Assembly (NCBI RefSeq): GCF_000312665.1
Contig: NZ_HF536773.1
Coordinates: 483,582-547,581, forward strand
DNA: 64,000 nucleotides
DNA from: Rhizobium mesoamericanum STM3625
Lineage (GTDB): Bacteria > Pseudomonadota > Alphaproteobacteria > Rhizobiales > Rhizobiaceae
Reading direction: 5' to 3'
Made by a program: the position numbers and the translations under genes. Position 1 is the first letter of the stretch. The number at the start of each line of letters is the position of its first letter. Below are positions 8,582 to 17,047 of this stretch, in pieces. The notes beneath the pieces are model-generated. The model made no database searches. It was not told where the DNA came from and saw only the letters and a list, made by a program, of their open reading frames with translations.

Positions 8582-9984
8582 ACGCGCGCGCTGAAAAACC
8601 AAGAGAGAACCTTCCTGTTCCAACGACGACCCCGCTCACGCAACCAGCCCTCAGACGCTCCTTGCCAGCAGCGATCGCGGAGTTCCAGTCAGATGCCGTG
8701 GAACTTGAGGAGCGCGCTCCGCCAAGGGTCGCCCGCATGACGCTCTACGGCATCACCGCGCTAATTGCCGCGGCAATCGTCTGGGCGTCCGTTTCGTCGA
8801 TCGACGAGGTCGTCGTGGCGCCGGGCAAACTGATCACGACGCAGCCGACGATTGTGGTTCAGCCATTGGAAACATCGATCATACGCACGATCAGCGTCAC
8901 GGCCGGCGAGATTGTCCAGAAGGGCCAGGTGCTCGCCACGCTTGACGCGACATTCAGCCAGTCTGACGTCGATCAGCAACGGGCAAAGTTCGTAGCACTT
9001 GATGCCCAGGTGAAACGCCTGGAGGCCGAGCTTTCCGGCACGGATTACACCCAGACGGCGGGCGGATCGCGCGATGAACTGCTTCAGATGCAGTTGTTCG
9101 GGCAGCGGCGCGCCTACTATATGGCACAGTTGCAGAACTACGACCAACAGATCGCGGCTCAGGCGGCGACGATTGCTTCAAGCCGGAACCAAGAGGCGGT
9201 CCTTACCAACCGCCGCGAAACGCTGTCACAGATCGAGGGCGCCAGAGAACGGCTCTATAATCGCGAGAGCGGGTCCTTAATAACTCTGCTTGGCTCGCGT
9301 GACGCCCGCCTCGATGTAGAGACCAGTCTTTCGGCCGTCCAGGGCAAGGCCGATGAGGCCGAGCACACCTTTGCCAAGCTTAGAGCGGATCGCCAGGCGT
9401 TCATCGAGGACTTCCGCCGGGCCGCCATGGAGCAGCTTGTTGACCTGCGCAGCCAACGCGACACTGCTGCACAGGAACTGAAGAAGATGGAGCTTCGCCG
9501 TGACATGGTGGCCTTGACGGCGCCGGCCGATGCCGTCGTGCTTGATCTTGCCGCACGTTCCGTCGGCTCGGTGGTTCGCGAGGCCGAGCCTATCGTCACA
9601 CTGGTTCCTCTCAATGTACCGCTTGAAGCGGAGGTCTCGGTCAATACGCGCGACATCGGTCGCATCACCACGGGCAAGGAGGCGCGGATCAAGTTCGATG
9701 CCTATCCATTCCAGAAGTTCGGCACCGCATCTGGAACCGTCCGAACGGTGAGCCGTGACGCGTTCACGCCATCTCAGCAAGAGGCAGCAACCCAGACAAC
9801 AGCGCCTTATTTCAAAGCGCGGATTCCGTTGGTCGACCCGAAGCTCAAGGGGTCGGACGAGCCCGTGCGACTGCTTCCTGGCATGACCGTTTCTGCAGAG
9901 ATCATGGTTGGTCGTCGCACCGTCATCTCGTATTTCCTCTACCCCATCCTGCGAGGACTGGATAGCGCAATCCGGGAGCCATGA
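8578..9984 (+). CDS. HlyD-family periplasmic adaptor of type I secretion
   Basis: 468 residues from ATG 8578, which overlaps the exporter stop by four bases. It has a cytoplasmic N-terminus, one membrane segment at about 60-80 (GITALIAAAIVWASV), a lipoyl half-motif (GEIVQKGQVLATLD), a long alpha-helical coiled-coil hairpin (about 150-310), the second lipoyl half (LTAPADAVVLDLAARSVGSV) and a beta-barrel end with the conserved VKFDAYPF-like segment IKFDAYPFQKFG. It forms the membrane-fusion partner linking the ABC exporter to an outer-membrane channel. No TolC-like gene is in the window, so the channel must be encoded elsewhere. A hairpin followed by T residues begins ten bases after the stop. 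Confidence 0.94.
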   Translation: MNARAEKPRENLPVPTTTPLTQPALRRSLPAAIAEFQSDAVELEERAPPRVARMTLYGITALIAAAIVWASVSSIDEVVVAPGKLITTQPTIVVQPLETSIIRTISVTAGEIVQKGQVLATLDATFSQSDVDQQRAKFVALDAQVKRLEAELSGTDYTQTAGGSRDELLQMQLFGQRRAYYMAQLQNYDQQIAAQAATIASSRNQEAVLTNRRETLSQIEGARERLYNRESGSLITLLGSRDARLDVETSLSAVQGKADEAEHTFAKLRADRQAFIEDFRRAAMEQLVDLRSQRDTAAQELKKMELRRDMVALTAPADAVVLDLAARSVGSVVREAEPIVTLVPLNVPLEAEVSVNTRDIGRITTGKEARIKFDAYPFQKFGTASGTVRTVSRDAFTPSQQEAATQTTAPYFKARIPLVDPKLKGSDEPVRLLPGMTVSAEIMVGRRTVISYFLYPILRGLDSAIREP

Positions 9985-9993
9985 GACGATCGG

Positions 9994-10013
9994 AGCCACC
10001 ATTGGTGGCTTTT
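9994..10013 (+). terminator. Rho-independent terminator after the secretion operon
   Basis: AGCCAC / GTGGCT stem with a five-base loop, followed directly by TTT. It lies just after the HlyD gene stop and before paaX. The stem is short, so moderate confidence. Confidence 0.55.
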
Positions 10014-10121
10014 GAACAATGGCTTTACGCGATTTCGCCAGGAGCACTCCCACCTCGTGCTGGGGGTGCGGTGGCCTGCTGAATATGATAGATCGCACCG
10101 CCACCATCCAAGGAGGAGCCG

Positions 10122-11015
10122 GTGACGGCAGCGACCAATCATGCAGATGCCCGGGCCAGCCAACTGATCCGACAGATTCTTGCCGAGACTCCGCTCAAGG
10201 CTGCCGGCTTTATCGTGACGATCTACGGGGATGTCGTCGAGCCACGTGGAGGTGTTGCCTGGATTGGCAATCTGATCGAGATCTGCGCCCAGGTCGGCAT
10301 CAGCGAGACCCTCGTTCGCACTGCCGTCTCCAGGCTTGTCGCCGCCGGTCGGCTTTCCGGTGAGAGAGAGGGCCGGCGCAGCTATTACCGGCTGTCGAAA
10401 TCGGCCGGCAGCGAGTTTGCGGCTGCAGCCCGCATACTGTTTGGCATTCCTCAGGAGGGCAATTGGCAGTTTGTCCACGTCTCCGGGCCCTCCATCGAAG
10501 ACGACATGCAAACGCTCAAGCGCGCCGGCTACGCTCGCCTTGGCAGCCGCATCGTGGTCGGGCCTGCAAGGCTTCCGGCTGAAGCAGTTCCTGGTCTGAT
10601 ATTTCACGCAGACATGCCCGAGGATCACGACGCCCTTAAGGCCTTTGCCTTGGAATATTGGGACCTGCCTAGCTACGCGCGCGCCTATGAAACATTCCTG
10701 GAGCAGTTCGGCCCGTTGTCCGCTCTGGTCGAGATCCCCGGGATTTCACAGGCGACGGCGCTTATAATTCGGCTTCTTCTGGTCCATCGGTATCGCACTG
10801 TCCATCTTCACGATCCAAGATTGCCGGCTGCTGCACTACCGGACAACTGGCCGGGCAAAGCGGCGCGACGACTGTTTTCACACCTCTATCTACGGCTCTC
10901 GCCCGCAGCGGATGCGTTTGTAGCCCGAACATTCCTGACAGCGTCCGGCCCGCTGCCCGCCTCGACGCCAGCAACCAACATTCGCATTGAAATGCTGACG
11001 GACGGGGCCGTCTAG
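10122..11015 (+). CDS. paaX: PaaX-family transcriptional repressor
   Basis: 297 residues from GTG 10122, preceded by a strong AAGGAGG (10110-10116). The N-terminal winged-helix region contains the PaaX-typical segment GDVVEPRGGVAWIG and the recognition-helix stretch ISETLVRTAVSRLVAAGRL. The central segment (GNWQFVHV) and the C-terminal all-helical region match PaaX proteins, which normally run about 300 residues. Known PaaX proteins repress phenylacetate genes and are released by phenylacetyl-CoA. It sits immediately upstream of the paaJ-led operon, separated by a 190-bp regulatory region. I did not find the enterobacterial-type PaaX operator by eye. A second regulator, PaaR, is encoded in the other arm, so control is probably double. 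Confidence 0.9.
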   Translation: MTAATNHADARASQLIRQILAETPLKAAGFIVTIYGDVVEPRGGVAWIGNLIEICAQVGISETLVRTAVSRLVAAGRLSGEREGRRSYYRLSKSAGSEFAAAARILFGIPQEGNWQFVHVSGPSIEDDMQTLKRAGYARLGSRIVVGPARLPAEAVPGLIFHADMPEDHDALKAFALEYWDLPSYARAYETFLEQFGPLSALVEIPGISQATALIIRLLLVHRYRTVHLHDPRLPAAALPDNWPGKAARRLFSHLYLRLSPAADAFVARTFLTASGPLPASTPATNIRIEMLTDGAV

Positions 11016-11110
11016 CTCACTGTTTCTGGTACTTTTCAGGCTGGTGTGCGGCTTTTGTGCTAGAATTTTCCTGCGAGTATCAAACATCACACATTTACAT
11101 AAATTTTCCA

Positions 11111-11139
11111 TTGATCCGTGACATATCACATGCTAAATA
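11111..11139 (+). promoter_or_regulatory. Predicted sigma-70 promoter of the paaJ operon
   Basis: TTGATC (11111-11116) and TAAATA (11134-11139) separated by 17 bases, in an AT-rich stretch unlike the flanking coding DNA. The operator-like palindrome begins four bases after the -10 box. Predicted from sequence only. Confidence 0.5.
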
Positions 11140-11142
11140 CAT

Positions 11143-11159
11143 GACCGATCGGTCGGTTA
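11143..11159 (-). promoter_or_regulatory. Operator-like palindrome in front of paaJ (likely PaaR site)
   Basis: The perfect 12-base palindrome GACCGATCGGTC lies at 11143-11154. Read on the minus strand, the longer sequence AACCGACCGATCGGTCA agrees with the site at 31848-31864 in 15 of 17 positions. Placement directly after the -10 box fits repression by a TetR-type protein blocking initiation. PaaR is the natural candidate because the only other copy found by eye lies in the promoter region of its own arm. Confidence 0.6.
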
Positions 11160-11205
11160 ATCAATATTGGTTGATCGTCTCTGCGGGAGCAGGAGGAAAT
11201 CTCGC

Positions 11206-12411
11206 ATGTCGGAAGCGTTCATCTGCGACGCCGTTCGCACACCCATCGGCCGCTATGGCGGTGCGCTTGCAACGGTGCGCGCGGACGACCTGGCGGCCCT
11301 GCCCCTTACTGCCCTGATGCAACGCAACCCTGATGTCGACTGGAGCAAGGTCGACGATCTCATCTACGGCTGCGCCAACCAGGCGGGCGAGGACAACCGC
11401 AACGTCGCTCGTATGGCCGTGCTCCTTTCGGGTATGCCCCTTACCGTTCCAGCAACCACCGTCAACCGCCTTTGCGGATCCGGCATGGATGCTGTCGGAA
11501 TGGCAGCAAGAGCCATCCGCGCCGGCGACTGCGACCTCGTAATCGCTGGCGGCGTGGAAAGCATGAGCCGCGCGCCTTTCGTGATGCCGAAGGCAGACAG
11601 CGCCTTTTCCCGTGCCAACGCCGTCTACGACACGACGATCGGCTGGCGCTTCATCAATCCGAAGATGAAGTCTGAGTTCGGCGTCGATTCGATGCCTGAG
11701 ACAGCCGACAATGTGGCGGCCGATTTCGGCGTCAGCCGCGCCGACCAGGATGCATTCGCGGCCCGCAGCCAGGCGCGTTGGGCGGCTGCCCAGGAAGCGG
11801 GCCTGTTTGCTGACGAACTGGTCGCCGTCGAGGTCGCGCAGAAGAAGGGGGATCCGGTGGTCGTCGATCGCGACGAACACCCGCGCGAAGGCACGGCGAT
11901 CGACCAACTTTCTAAATTGAAGGGCGTCAATGGCCCTAATCTCAGCGTCACAGCAGGCAATGCGTCGGGCGTCAATGACGGTGCAGCAGCTCTTGTCGTT
12001 GCGAGCGAGGCAGCTGCAAAGGCTGAGGGTCTGACACCGAAGGCGCGTATCGTGGCGATGGCGGCTGCAGGCGTCGAGCCGCGCATTATGGGCGTCGGTC
12101 CAGCACCCGCGGCGCGCCGCGTGCTGGAGCGCGCTGGGCTCTCGATTGGAAAAATGGATGTGATCGAGCTGAACGAGGCATTTGCCGCCCAAGCGCTCGC
12201 CGTGCTGCGCGATCTGGACCTCCCTGACGATGCGCCCCATGTCAATCCGAATGGTGGCGCCATCGCCATCGGCCATCCGCTGGGCATGAGCGGCGCCCGA
12301 CTGGTCACGACGGCAACCTATCAATTGCACCGCCAGGGCGGTCGCTATGCGCTTTGCACGATGTGCATTGGCGTTGGCCAGGGCATCGCAATCATCCTCG
12401 AGCGTGTCTGA
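11206..12411 (+). CDS. paaJ: 3-oxoadipyl-CoA thiolase
   Basis: 401 residues from ATG 11206, preceded by AGGAGG (11191-11196). It is a thiolase with the acyl-accepting cysteine in VNRLCGSGMDAV, the NPNGGAIAIGHPLG segment and the C-terminal catalytic cysteine in ALCTMCIGVGQG. The GSGMDAVGMAARAI region and the first position in a paa operon favour the 3-oxoadipyl-CoA (and beta-ketoadipyl) thiolase subgroup, also called PcaF. It cleaves 3-oxoadipyl-CoA, and the 5,6-dehydro form, to acetyl-CoA and succinyl-CoA, the last step of phenylacetate breakdown. The stop lies 25 bp before paaA, so the two are co-transcribed. Confidence 0.92.
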   Translation: MSEAFICDAVRTPIGRYGGALATVRADDLAALPLTALMQRNPDVDWSKVDDLIYGCANQAGEDNRNVARMAVLLSGMPLTVPATTVNRLCGSGMDAVGMAARAIRAGDCDLVIAGGVESMSRAPFVMPKADSAFSRANAVYDTTIGWRFINPKMKSEFGVDSMPETADNVAADFGVSRADQDAFAARSQARWAAAQEAGLFADELVAVEVAQKKGDPVVVDRDEHPREGTAIDQLSKLKGVNGPNLSVTAGNASGVNDGAAALVVASEAAAKAEGLTPKARIVAMAAAGVEPRIMGVGPAPAARRVLERAGLSIGKMDVIELNEAFAAQALAVLRDLDLPDDAPHVNPNGGAIAIGHPLGMSGARLVTTATYQLHRQGGRYALCTMCIGVGQGIAIILERV

Positions 12412-12436
12412 CGCGCGAAGGCAAAGGAGACGAACC

Positions 12437-13441
12437 ATGTACGCACAGATGGTCAAGACCGACAGCGCCCGCGTCAAGACGCTCGATGAGATGGATCCGG
12501 TCGAACGTGCCTTCCAGGAGCGCATCGACGCCGGCCAGAAGATAGAGCCGAAGGAATGGATGCCGGAAGGCTATCGCAAGACGCTTATGCGCCAGATTAG
12601 CCAGCACGCTCATTCCGAAATCGTCGGCCAATTGCCCGAAGGCAATTGGATCACCCGCGCCCCAACGCTCGAGCGCAAGGCGATCTTGCTTGCCAAGGTG
12701 CAGGATGAAGCCGGTCACGGTCTTTACCTTTACTGCGCTGCCGAGACGCTCGGCATCAGCCGGGACGAGATGTATGAACAGCTGCACAGCGGCAAGGCGA
12801 AGTACTCCTCGATCTTCAATTACCCGACCCTGAGCTGGGCCGATATCGGCGCGATCGGCTGGCTGGTCGATGGCGCAGCGATCATGAACCAGGTGCCGCT
12901 GCAGCGCTGTTCCTACGGGCCTTACGCTCGCGCCATGGTTCGCATCTGCAAGGAGGAGAGCTTCCATCAGCGGCAGGGTTTCGACATCCTGATGAAAATG
13001 GTCAAGGGCACGCCCGCCCAGAAGGAAATGGTCCAGGACGCGTTGAACCGCTGGTGGTGGCCATCGCTGATGATGTTTGGCCCCTCCGACGACGCATCGG
13101 TTCACTCGGCCCAGTCGATGTCCTGGAAGATCAAGCAGAACTCGAACGACGAGCTGCGCCAGAAGTTCGTCGACCAGACAGTTCCGCAGGCTGAATATCT
13201 CGGCCTGACGGTGCCCGATCCCGATTTGAAGTGGAATGAGGAAAAAGGCGGCTACGACTTCGGGGAACCTGATTGGACCGAGTTCTTCGCCGTCATCGCC
13301 GGCAATGGCCCCTGTAATGCCGAGCGCCTTGGCGCCCGCCAGAAGGCATGGAACGACGGTGCGTGGTTCCGTGATGGTCTCATGGCCCATGCTGAAAAGA
13401 TGAAATCACGACGCGACGCCGCAGGGATCGCAGCTGAATAA
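12437..13441 (+). CDS. paaA: 1,2-phenylacetyl-CoA epoxidase, catalytic subunit PaaA
   Basis: 334 residues from ATG 12437, with AAAGGAG upstream. Ferritin-like di-iron oxygenase subunit. Metal-ligand motifs are visible as QDEAGHG and EESFH, with the substrate-pocket segment NRWWWPSLMMFGP. It is the catalytic subunit of the PaaABCE multicomponent monooxygenase, which epoxidises the ring of phenylacetyl-CoA using O2 and electrons from PaaE. In older naming this gene is paaG. The gap to paaB is 102 bp, wider than elsewhere in the operon, and contains a small hairpin. Confidence 0.97.
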   Translation: MYAQMVKTDSARVKTLDEMDPVERAFQERIDAGQKIEPKEWMPEGYRKTLMRQISQHAHSEIVGQLPEGNWITRAPTLERKAILLAKVQDEAGHGLYLYCAAETLGISRDEMYEQLHSGKAKYSSIFNYPTLSWADIGAIGWLVDGAAIMNQVPLQRCSYGPYARAMVRICKEESFHQRQGFDILMKMVKGTPAQKEMVQDALNRWWWPSLMMFGPSDDASVHSAQSMSWKIKQNSNDELRQKFVDQTVPQAEYLGLTVPDPDLKWNEEKGGYDFGEPDWTEFFAVIAGNGPCNAERLGARQKAWNDGAWFRDGLMAHAEKMKSRRDAAGIAAE

Positions 13442-13448
13442 CTATCAA

Positions 13449-13464
13449 GGCGCCAAAGGGCGCC
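13449..13464 (+). repeat. Small hairpin between paaA and paaB
   Basis: GGCGCC, four-base loop AAAG, GGCGCC. There is no T run behind it, so it is not a clear terminator. It may protect or help process the transcript and so adjust the ratio of PaaA to the downstream subunits. Confidence 0.35.
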
Positions 13465-13543
13465 GCTCTGAGCAGTTGCTATTGTAACAAGTACGCGATT
13501 TTCCGGTCTTCGATCGAGGGATCGCAAGCAGGGAGAAACACCG

Positions 13544-13828
13544 ATGTCCAGCGAATGGCCCCTCTGGGAAATCTTCATCCGCGGCCAGCACGGCCTCAAT
13601 CACCGGCATGTTGGCAGCCTTCATGCACCCGATGCCGCGATGGCCATCAACAACGCGCGCGACGTCTACACCCGTCGAAACGAGGGTGTGAGCATCTGGG
13701 TTGTTCGTTCCAGCGACATCACGGCCAGCGCACCGTCGGAAAAGGGCCCGCTGTTCGATCCGTCGAACTCCAAGGTCTATCGCCATCCGACATTTTTCGA
13801 CATTCCCGATGAAGTAGGGCATATGTGA
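13544..13828 (+). CDS. paaB: 1,2-phenylacetyl-CoA epoxidase subunit PaaB
   Basis: 94 residues, the usual PaaB length, from ATG 13544 with GGGAGAAA upstream. The start WPLWEIFIRGQHGLNHRHVG and the tail YRHPTFFDIPDEV are characteristic. PaaB is a small non-catalytic subunit that bridges PaaAC heterodimers in the epoxidase complex. The stop overlaps the ATG of paaC, so translation is probably coupled. Confidence 0.95.
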   Translation: MSSEWPLWEIFIRGQHGLNHRHVGSLHAPDAAMAINNARDVYTRRNEGVSIWVVRSSDITASAPSEKGPLFDPSNSKVYRHPTFFDIPDEVGHM

Positions 13829-14607
13829 TGAGCGCGATCCCCAATACGTCAGTCAGCGACACGGCGCTTTTCGAGTTCCTGACCCGCCTCGGCGACAATG
13901 CGCTGATCCTTGGCCATCGCGTGTCCGAATGGTGCGGGCATTCCCCGGCCCTCGAAGAGGACATCGCGCTTTCCAACACTGCACTTGACCTGATCGGCCA
14001 GACCCAACTCTGGCTCGGCCTTGCTGGCGAAATTGAAGGTCGCGGTCGCAGTGCCGACAATCTCGCTTATCTGCGCGATGCCCGTGACTTCCGCAACGTT
14101 CTCCTCGTCGAACGACCAAACGGTGATTTTGGCAAGACGCTAATGCGTCAGTTCCTGTTCGATGCCTGGCACTTCCTGATGCTGAAGGCACTTTTGCCAT
14201 CGACTGACAAGCGCATCGCCGACATCGCCGAAAAGGCTTTCAAGGAAGTGGCCTACCATCTCGATCGCAGCCGCGATCTGATCATCCGTCTTGGCGATGG
14301 CACTGTCGAAAGCCACCGCCGAATGCAGGAGGCACTTGACGAGCTGTGGGCCTACACAGGCGAACTCTTCATCGGCGACGCGATCGACGCCGAGCTTTCT
14401 TCAGCAGGCATTGCACCACAGCCTGAAAGTCTGAAAGCCAAATGGGATGAACTGGTTGGCGAGGCCCTGACCGAAGCGACACTCAAAAAGCCAGCCGATG
14501 GTTTTATGCACAAGGGCGGCAAGCGTGGCGTTCACACCGAGCACATGGGCTTCATTCTGGCTAACCTGCAGTTTCTGCAGCGGGCCTATCCAGGCGCGAC
14601 CTGGTAA
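13828..14607 (+). CDS. paaC: 1,2-phenylacetyl-CoA epoxidase structural subunit PaaC
   Basis: 259 residues from ATG 13828, which overlaps the paaB stop; GTG 13825 is a less likely start. Ferritin-like fold related to PaaA but with the iron-binding motifs degraded, as expected for the structural partner of PaaA. Typical segments are WCGHSPALEEDIALSN near the N-terminus, DFGKTLMRQFLFDAWH in the middle and GKRGVHTEHMGFILANLQF at the end. It pairs with PaaA in the soluble epoxidase complex. Confidence 0.95.
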   Translation: MSAIPNTSVSDTALFEFLTRLGDNALILGHRVSEWCGHSPALEEDIALSNTALDLIGQTQLWLGLAGEIEGRGRSADNLAYLRDARDFRNVLLVERPNGDFGKTLMRQFLFDAWHFLMLKALLPSTDKRIADIAEKAFKEVAYHLDRSRDLIIRLGDGTVESHRRMQEALDELWAYTGELFIGDAIDAELSSAGIAPQPESLKAKWDELVGEALTEATLKKPADGFMHKGGKRGVHTEHMGFILANLQFLQRAYPGATW

Positions 14608-14622
14608 CGGAAGGAGGCGGTT

Positions 14623-15147
14623 ATGACGACCGCAACTTTGCCATCTACGGCCGATATCTGGCAGTGGCTTGGGGAGGTTCCGGATCCTGAGATTCCGGTA
14701 ATCTCGCTTGTCGATCTTGGCATCATCCGCGATGTCACCTTTGAGGACGACACGCTGGTTGTGACGGTGACGCCGACCTATTCCGGCTGTCCGGCAACCG
14801 CGATCATCAACGTCGAGATCGAGAGGACGCTAAGCGAAAAGGGGATCGAAAAGCTGCGGCTGCAACGCCAGCTTTCGCCCGCATGGACGACGGACTGGAT
14901 CAGCGCGGACGGTCGCGACAAGCTGCGCGCCTACGGCATTGCGCCGCCGGTCGACGGCACCGCAATAGACGGCATCCTGCGCCAGCGCATTGACCGGCTT
15001 TCCGACCGCTCCAATCTGACAATCGCATGTCCGCGCTGCGGATCGACGAACACTGAAAAGATCAGCCAGTTCGGCTCGACACCATGCAAGGCAAGCTATC
15101 GCTGCACCGATTGCCTGGAACCTTTCGATTATTTCAAGTGCATCTGA
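14623..15147 (+). CDS. paaD: Phenylacetyl-CoA epoxidase maturation protein PaaD
   Basis: 174 residues from ATG 14623, with GGAAGGAGG upstream. Residues about 8-95 are a MIP18/DUF59 domain (IWQWLGEVPDPEIPVISLVD, then TPTYSGCPAT). The C-terminus is a zinc-ribbon-like module with CPRCGS and CTDCLEPF. PaaD is required for epoxidase activity and is thought to help assemble metal or Fe-S centres. It lies between paaC and paaE, which is the standard order. Confidence 0.95.
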   Translation: MTTATLPSTADIWQWLGEVPDPEIPVISLVDLGIIRDVTFEDDTLVVTVTPTYSGCPATAIINVEIERTLSEKGIEKLRLQRQLSPAWTTDWISADGRDKLRAYGIAPPVDGTAIDGILRQRIDRLSDRSNLTIACPRCGSTNTEKISQFGSTPCKASYRCTDCLEPFDYFKCI

Positions 15148-15172
15148 CCCTTTGCCTAGTGAGGTCCGCAAT

Positions 15173-16249
15173 ATGGCACGTTTCCACTCCCTTCAGGTCA
15201 CCGACGTCAGGCGCGAAACGCGCGACGCCGTGGTCGTCACCCTCGCTCCGCAAGACGAGGACCGCGGTGCGTTCGATTTCACGCAGGGCCAGTACCTGAC
15301 GTTCCGCCGCAAATTCGATGGCGAGGAGCTACGCCGCTCTTACTCGATCTGCGCCGGGCGCGACGAGGGTGTTTTGAAGGTCGGCATCAAGCGGGTGGAC
15401 GGCGGTTGCTTCTCGACCTGGGCGAACGAAGAGCTGCAAATCGGTGATACGCTGGAAGCGATGCCGCCGATGGGTGCGTTCTTCACGGCGATCGAACCTG
15501 AGGTTTCCAAGAGCTATCTCGGCTTTGCCGGCGGCAGCGGCATCACGCCGGTGCTGTCAATCATCAAGACCACGCTTGCGCGCGAGCCCGGCTCGCGTTT
15601 CACGCTCGTCTACGCCAACCGCCAGATCAGTTCGATCATGTTCCGTGAGGAGCTGGACGACCTGAAGAACACCTACCTTGGACGGCTCTCCATACTGCAT
15701 GTGCTGGAAAGCGAAGCCCAGGATATCGATCTTTTCACCGGCCGCATCGACACGGAGAAATGCGCAGCACTCTTCAAATACTGGATCGATCTGAATTCAG
15801 TCAACGCAGCCTTCATCTGCGGTCCGGAACCGATGATGCTGACGGTCGCAGCCGCTCTTCGCGATCACGGCCTGCGCGACGAGCAGATCAAATTCGAGCT
15901 CTTCGCCTCCTCGCAACCCGGCCGCGCACGCCGCAAGACCGACAGCGCATCTGCCTCCGACAGGCAGGCCGCATGCGAGGCGACGGTGACGCTCGACGGT
16001 GCGACGCGTGTCTTCAGGATGCCGAAACAAGGACAAACGCTGCTGGAGGCGGCTCTCGACAACAAAATGGACGCCCCCTACGCCTGCAAGGCAGGCGTCT
16101 GTTCGACTTGCCGGGCCAAGGTGCTCGAGGGCGAGACCGAGATGGAGGTCAACCACGCACTCGAGGACTATGAGGTCCGCCAGGGGTACGTTTTGACCTG
16201 CCAGTGCTATCCGCTGAGCGACCGGGTCGTGGTCAGCTACGATCAATAG
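15173..16249 (+). CDS. paaE: Phenylacetyl-CoA epoxidase reductase PaaE
   Basis: 358 residues from ATG 15173 with GTGAGG upstream. Three modules are visible: an FAD domain with RRSYSIC (residues about 55-61), an NAD(P)H domain with FAGGSGITPVLSI and FICGPEPMM, and a C-terminal plant-type [2Fe-2S] ferredoxin with CKAGVCSTC and a fourth cysteine in VLTCQC. It passes electrons from NADPH to the PaaA di-iron centre. The gene lies 25 bp after paaD and 25 bp before the extra ferritin-like gene. Confidence 0.95.
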   Translation: MARFHSLQVTDVRRETRDAVVVTLAPQDEDRGAFDFTQGQYLTFRRKFDGEELRRSYSICAGRDEGVLKVGIKRVDGGCFSTWANEELQIGDTLEAMPPMGAFFTAIEPEVSKSYLGFAGGSGITPVLSIIKTTLAREPGSRFTLVYANRQISSIMFREELDDLKNTYLGRLSILHVLESEAQDIDLFTGRIDTEKCAALFKYWIDLNSVNAAFICGPEPMMLTVAAALRDHGLRDEQIKFELFASSQPGRARRKTDSASASDRQAACEATVTLDGATRVFRMPKQGQTLLEAALDNKMDAPYACKAGVCSTCRAKVLEGETEMEVNHALEDYEVRQGYVLTCQCYPLSDRVVVSYDQ

Positions 16250-16274
16250 ATCCGCGAAGCGGGGGAGGAATCCG

Positions 16275-17030
16275 ATGTCTGATACGATGCCGATCGAGGA
16301 ATATCTGCTCAAGGGTGGCATGCTCACGTCGCCTGACAATGTGCCCCCGCGCTATCGCGGCGAGCTTTTGCGCCTGATGGCGAGTTTCGTCGATAGCGAG
16401 CTTGCTGGTGCCGCCGGCTTTGCCGACACGATCAACGATGCGCCGGGCATCAAGGAGCGCATTGCGTCGGCCAAGATCGTGCTCGAAAAAACTGATCATG
16501 CCGGTCGCGTGCTCGAGATCATGGGTAGCTTCGGCGCCGATACCGGCCGCTATGCCGTCCACCATCCGTGGGATGCGCGCGTGACGCGCGAGACCGACGT
16601 CGGTGCAGCGCGCCAGGGCGGGGACATGCGCCTTTCCGTTTTCCACTATCCGCTTCAGGGCTGGATCGACGCGGTCGTCATGAACGTGCTGATGGGCACT
16701 GCAAGCACTATCCAGCTGCGCGAACTCACCCACATTTCTTATCAACCGCTAGCCGACGTGTTCCGCGCGATCCTGCCGCGAGAGGCGCATCACACCGAAC
16801 TTGGCATCGAAGCGCTGAAGCGGATTGTCGAAACCGACGAGGGATCGAAGTCCGCACGTGAAGCGATCGCCTATTGGCGTCCTCGCGTAGCAGCAAGCTT
16901 CGGACTGGCCGCCTCGGCCCGCTACGAGACGCTGGCGCGTTTTGGCCTTCGCCATGCCCCCAACGAGGCATTGCTGTCCGAATGGCAGGCAGCGGTTAAC
17001 GCGCAGCTTGCGGCGCTCAATCTGAACTGA
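16275..17030 (+). CDS. Additional PaaA/PaaC-family ferritin-like protein
   Basis: 251 residues from ATG 16275, with GGGGGAGG upstream. It belongs to the family of PaaA and PaaC (phenylacetic acid catabolic protein, ferritin-like) but is neither. Possible metal ligands are E42, E71 with H75, E150 with H153, and E170 with H173 in EAHH. The second site has ExxxH spacing where PaaA has ExxH, so whether iron is bound is open. It is encoded in the operon between paaE and paaZ, 18 bp before paaZ, so it should be made with the epoxidase. It could be an accessory subunit, a second oxygenase or a regulator of the complex; none of these is shown by sequence alone. Confidence 0.85.
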   Translation: MSDTMPIEEYLLKGGMLTSPDNVPPRYRGELLRLMASFVDSELAGAAGFADTINDAPGIKERIASAKIVLEKTDHAGRVLEIMGSFGADTGRYAVHHPWDARVTRETDVGAARQGGDMRLSVFHYPLQGWIDAVVMNVLMGTASTIQLRELTHISYQPLADVFRAILPREAHHTELGIEALKRIVETDEGSKSAREAIAYWRPRVAASFGLAASARYETLARFGLRHAPNEALLSEWQAAVNAQLAALNLN

Positions 17031-17047
17031 CCCGGAAGGATGAGACG

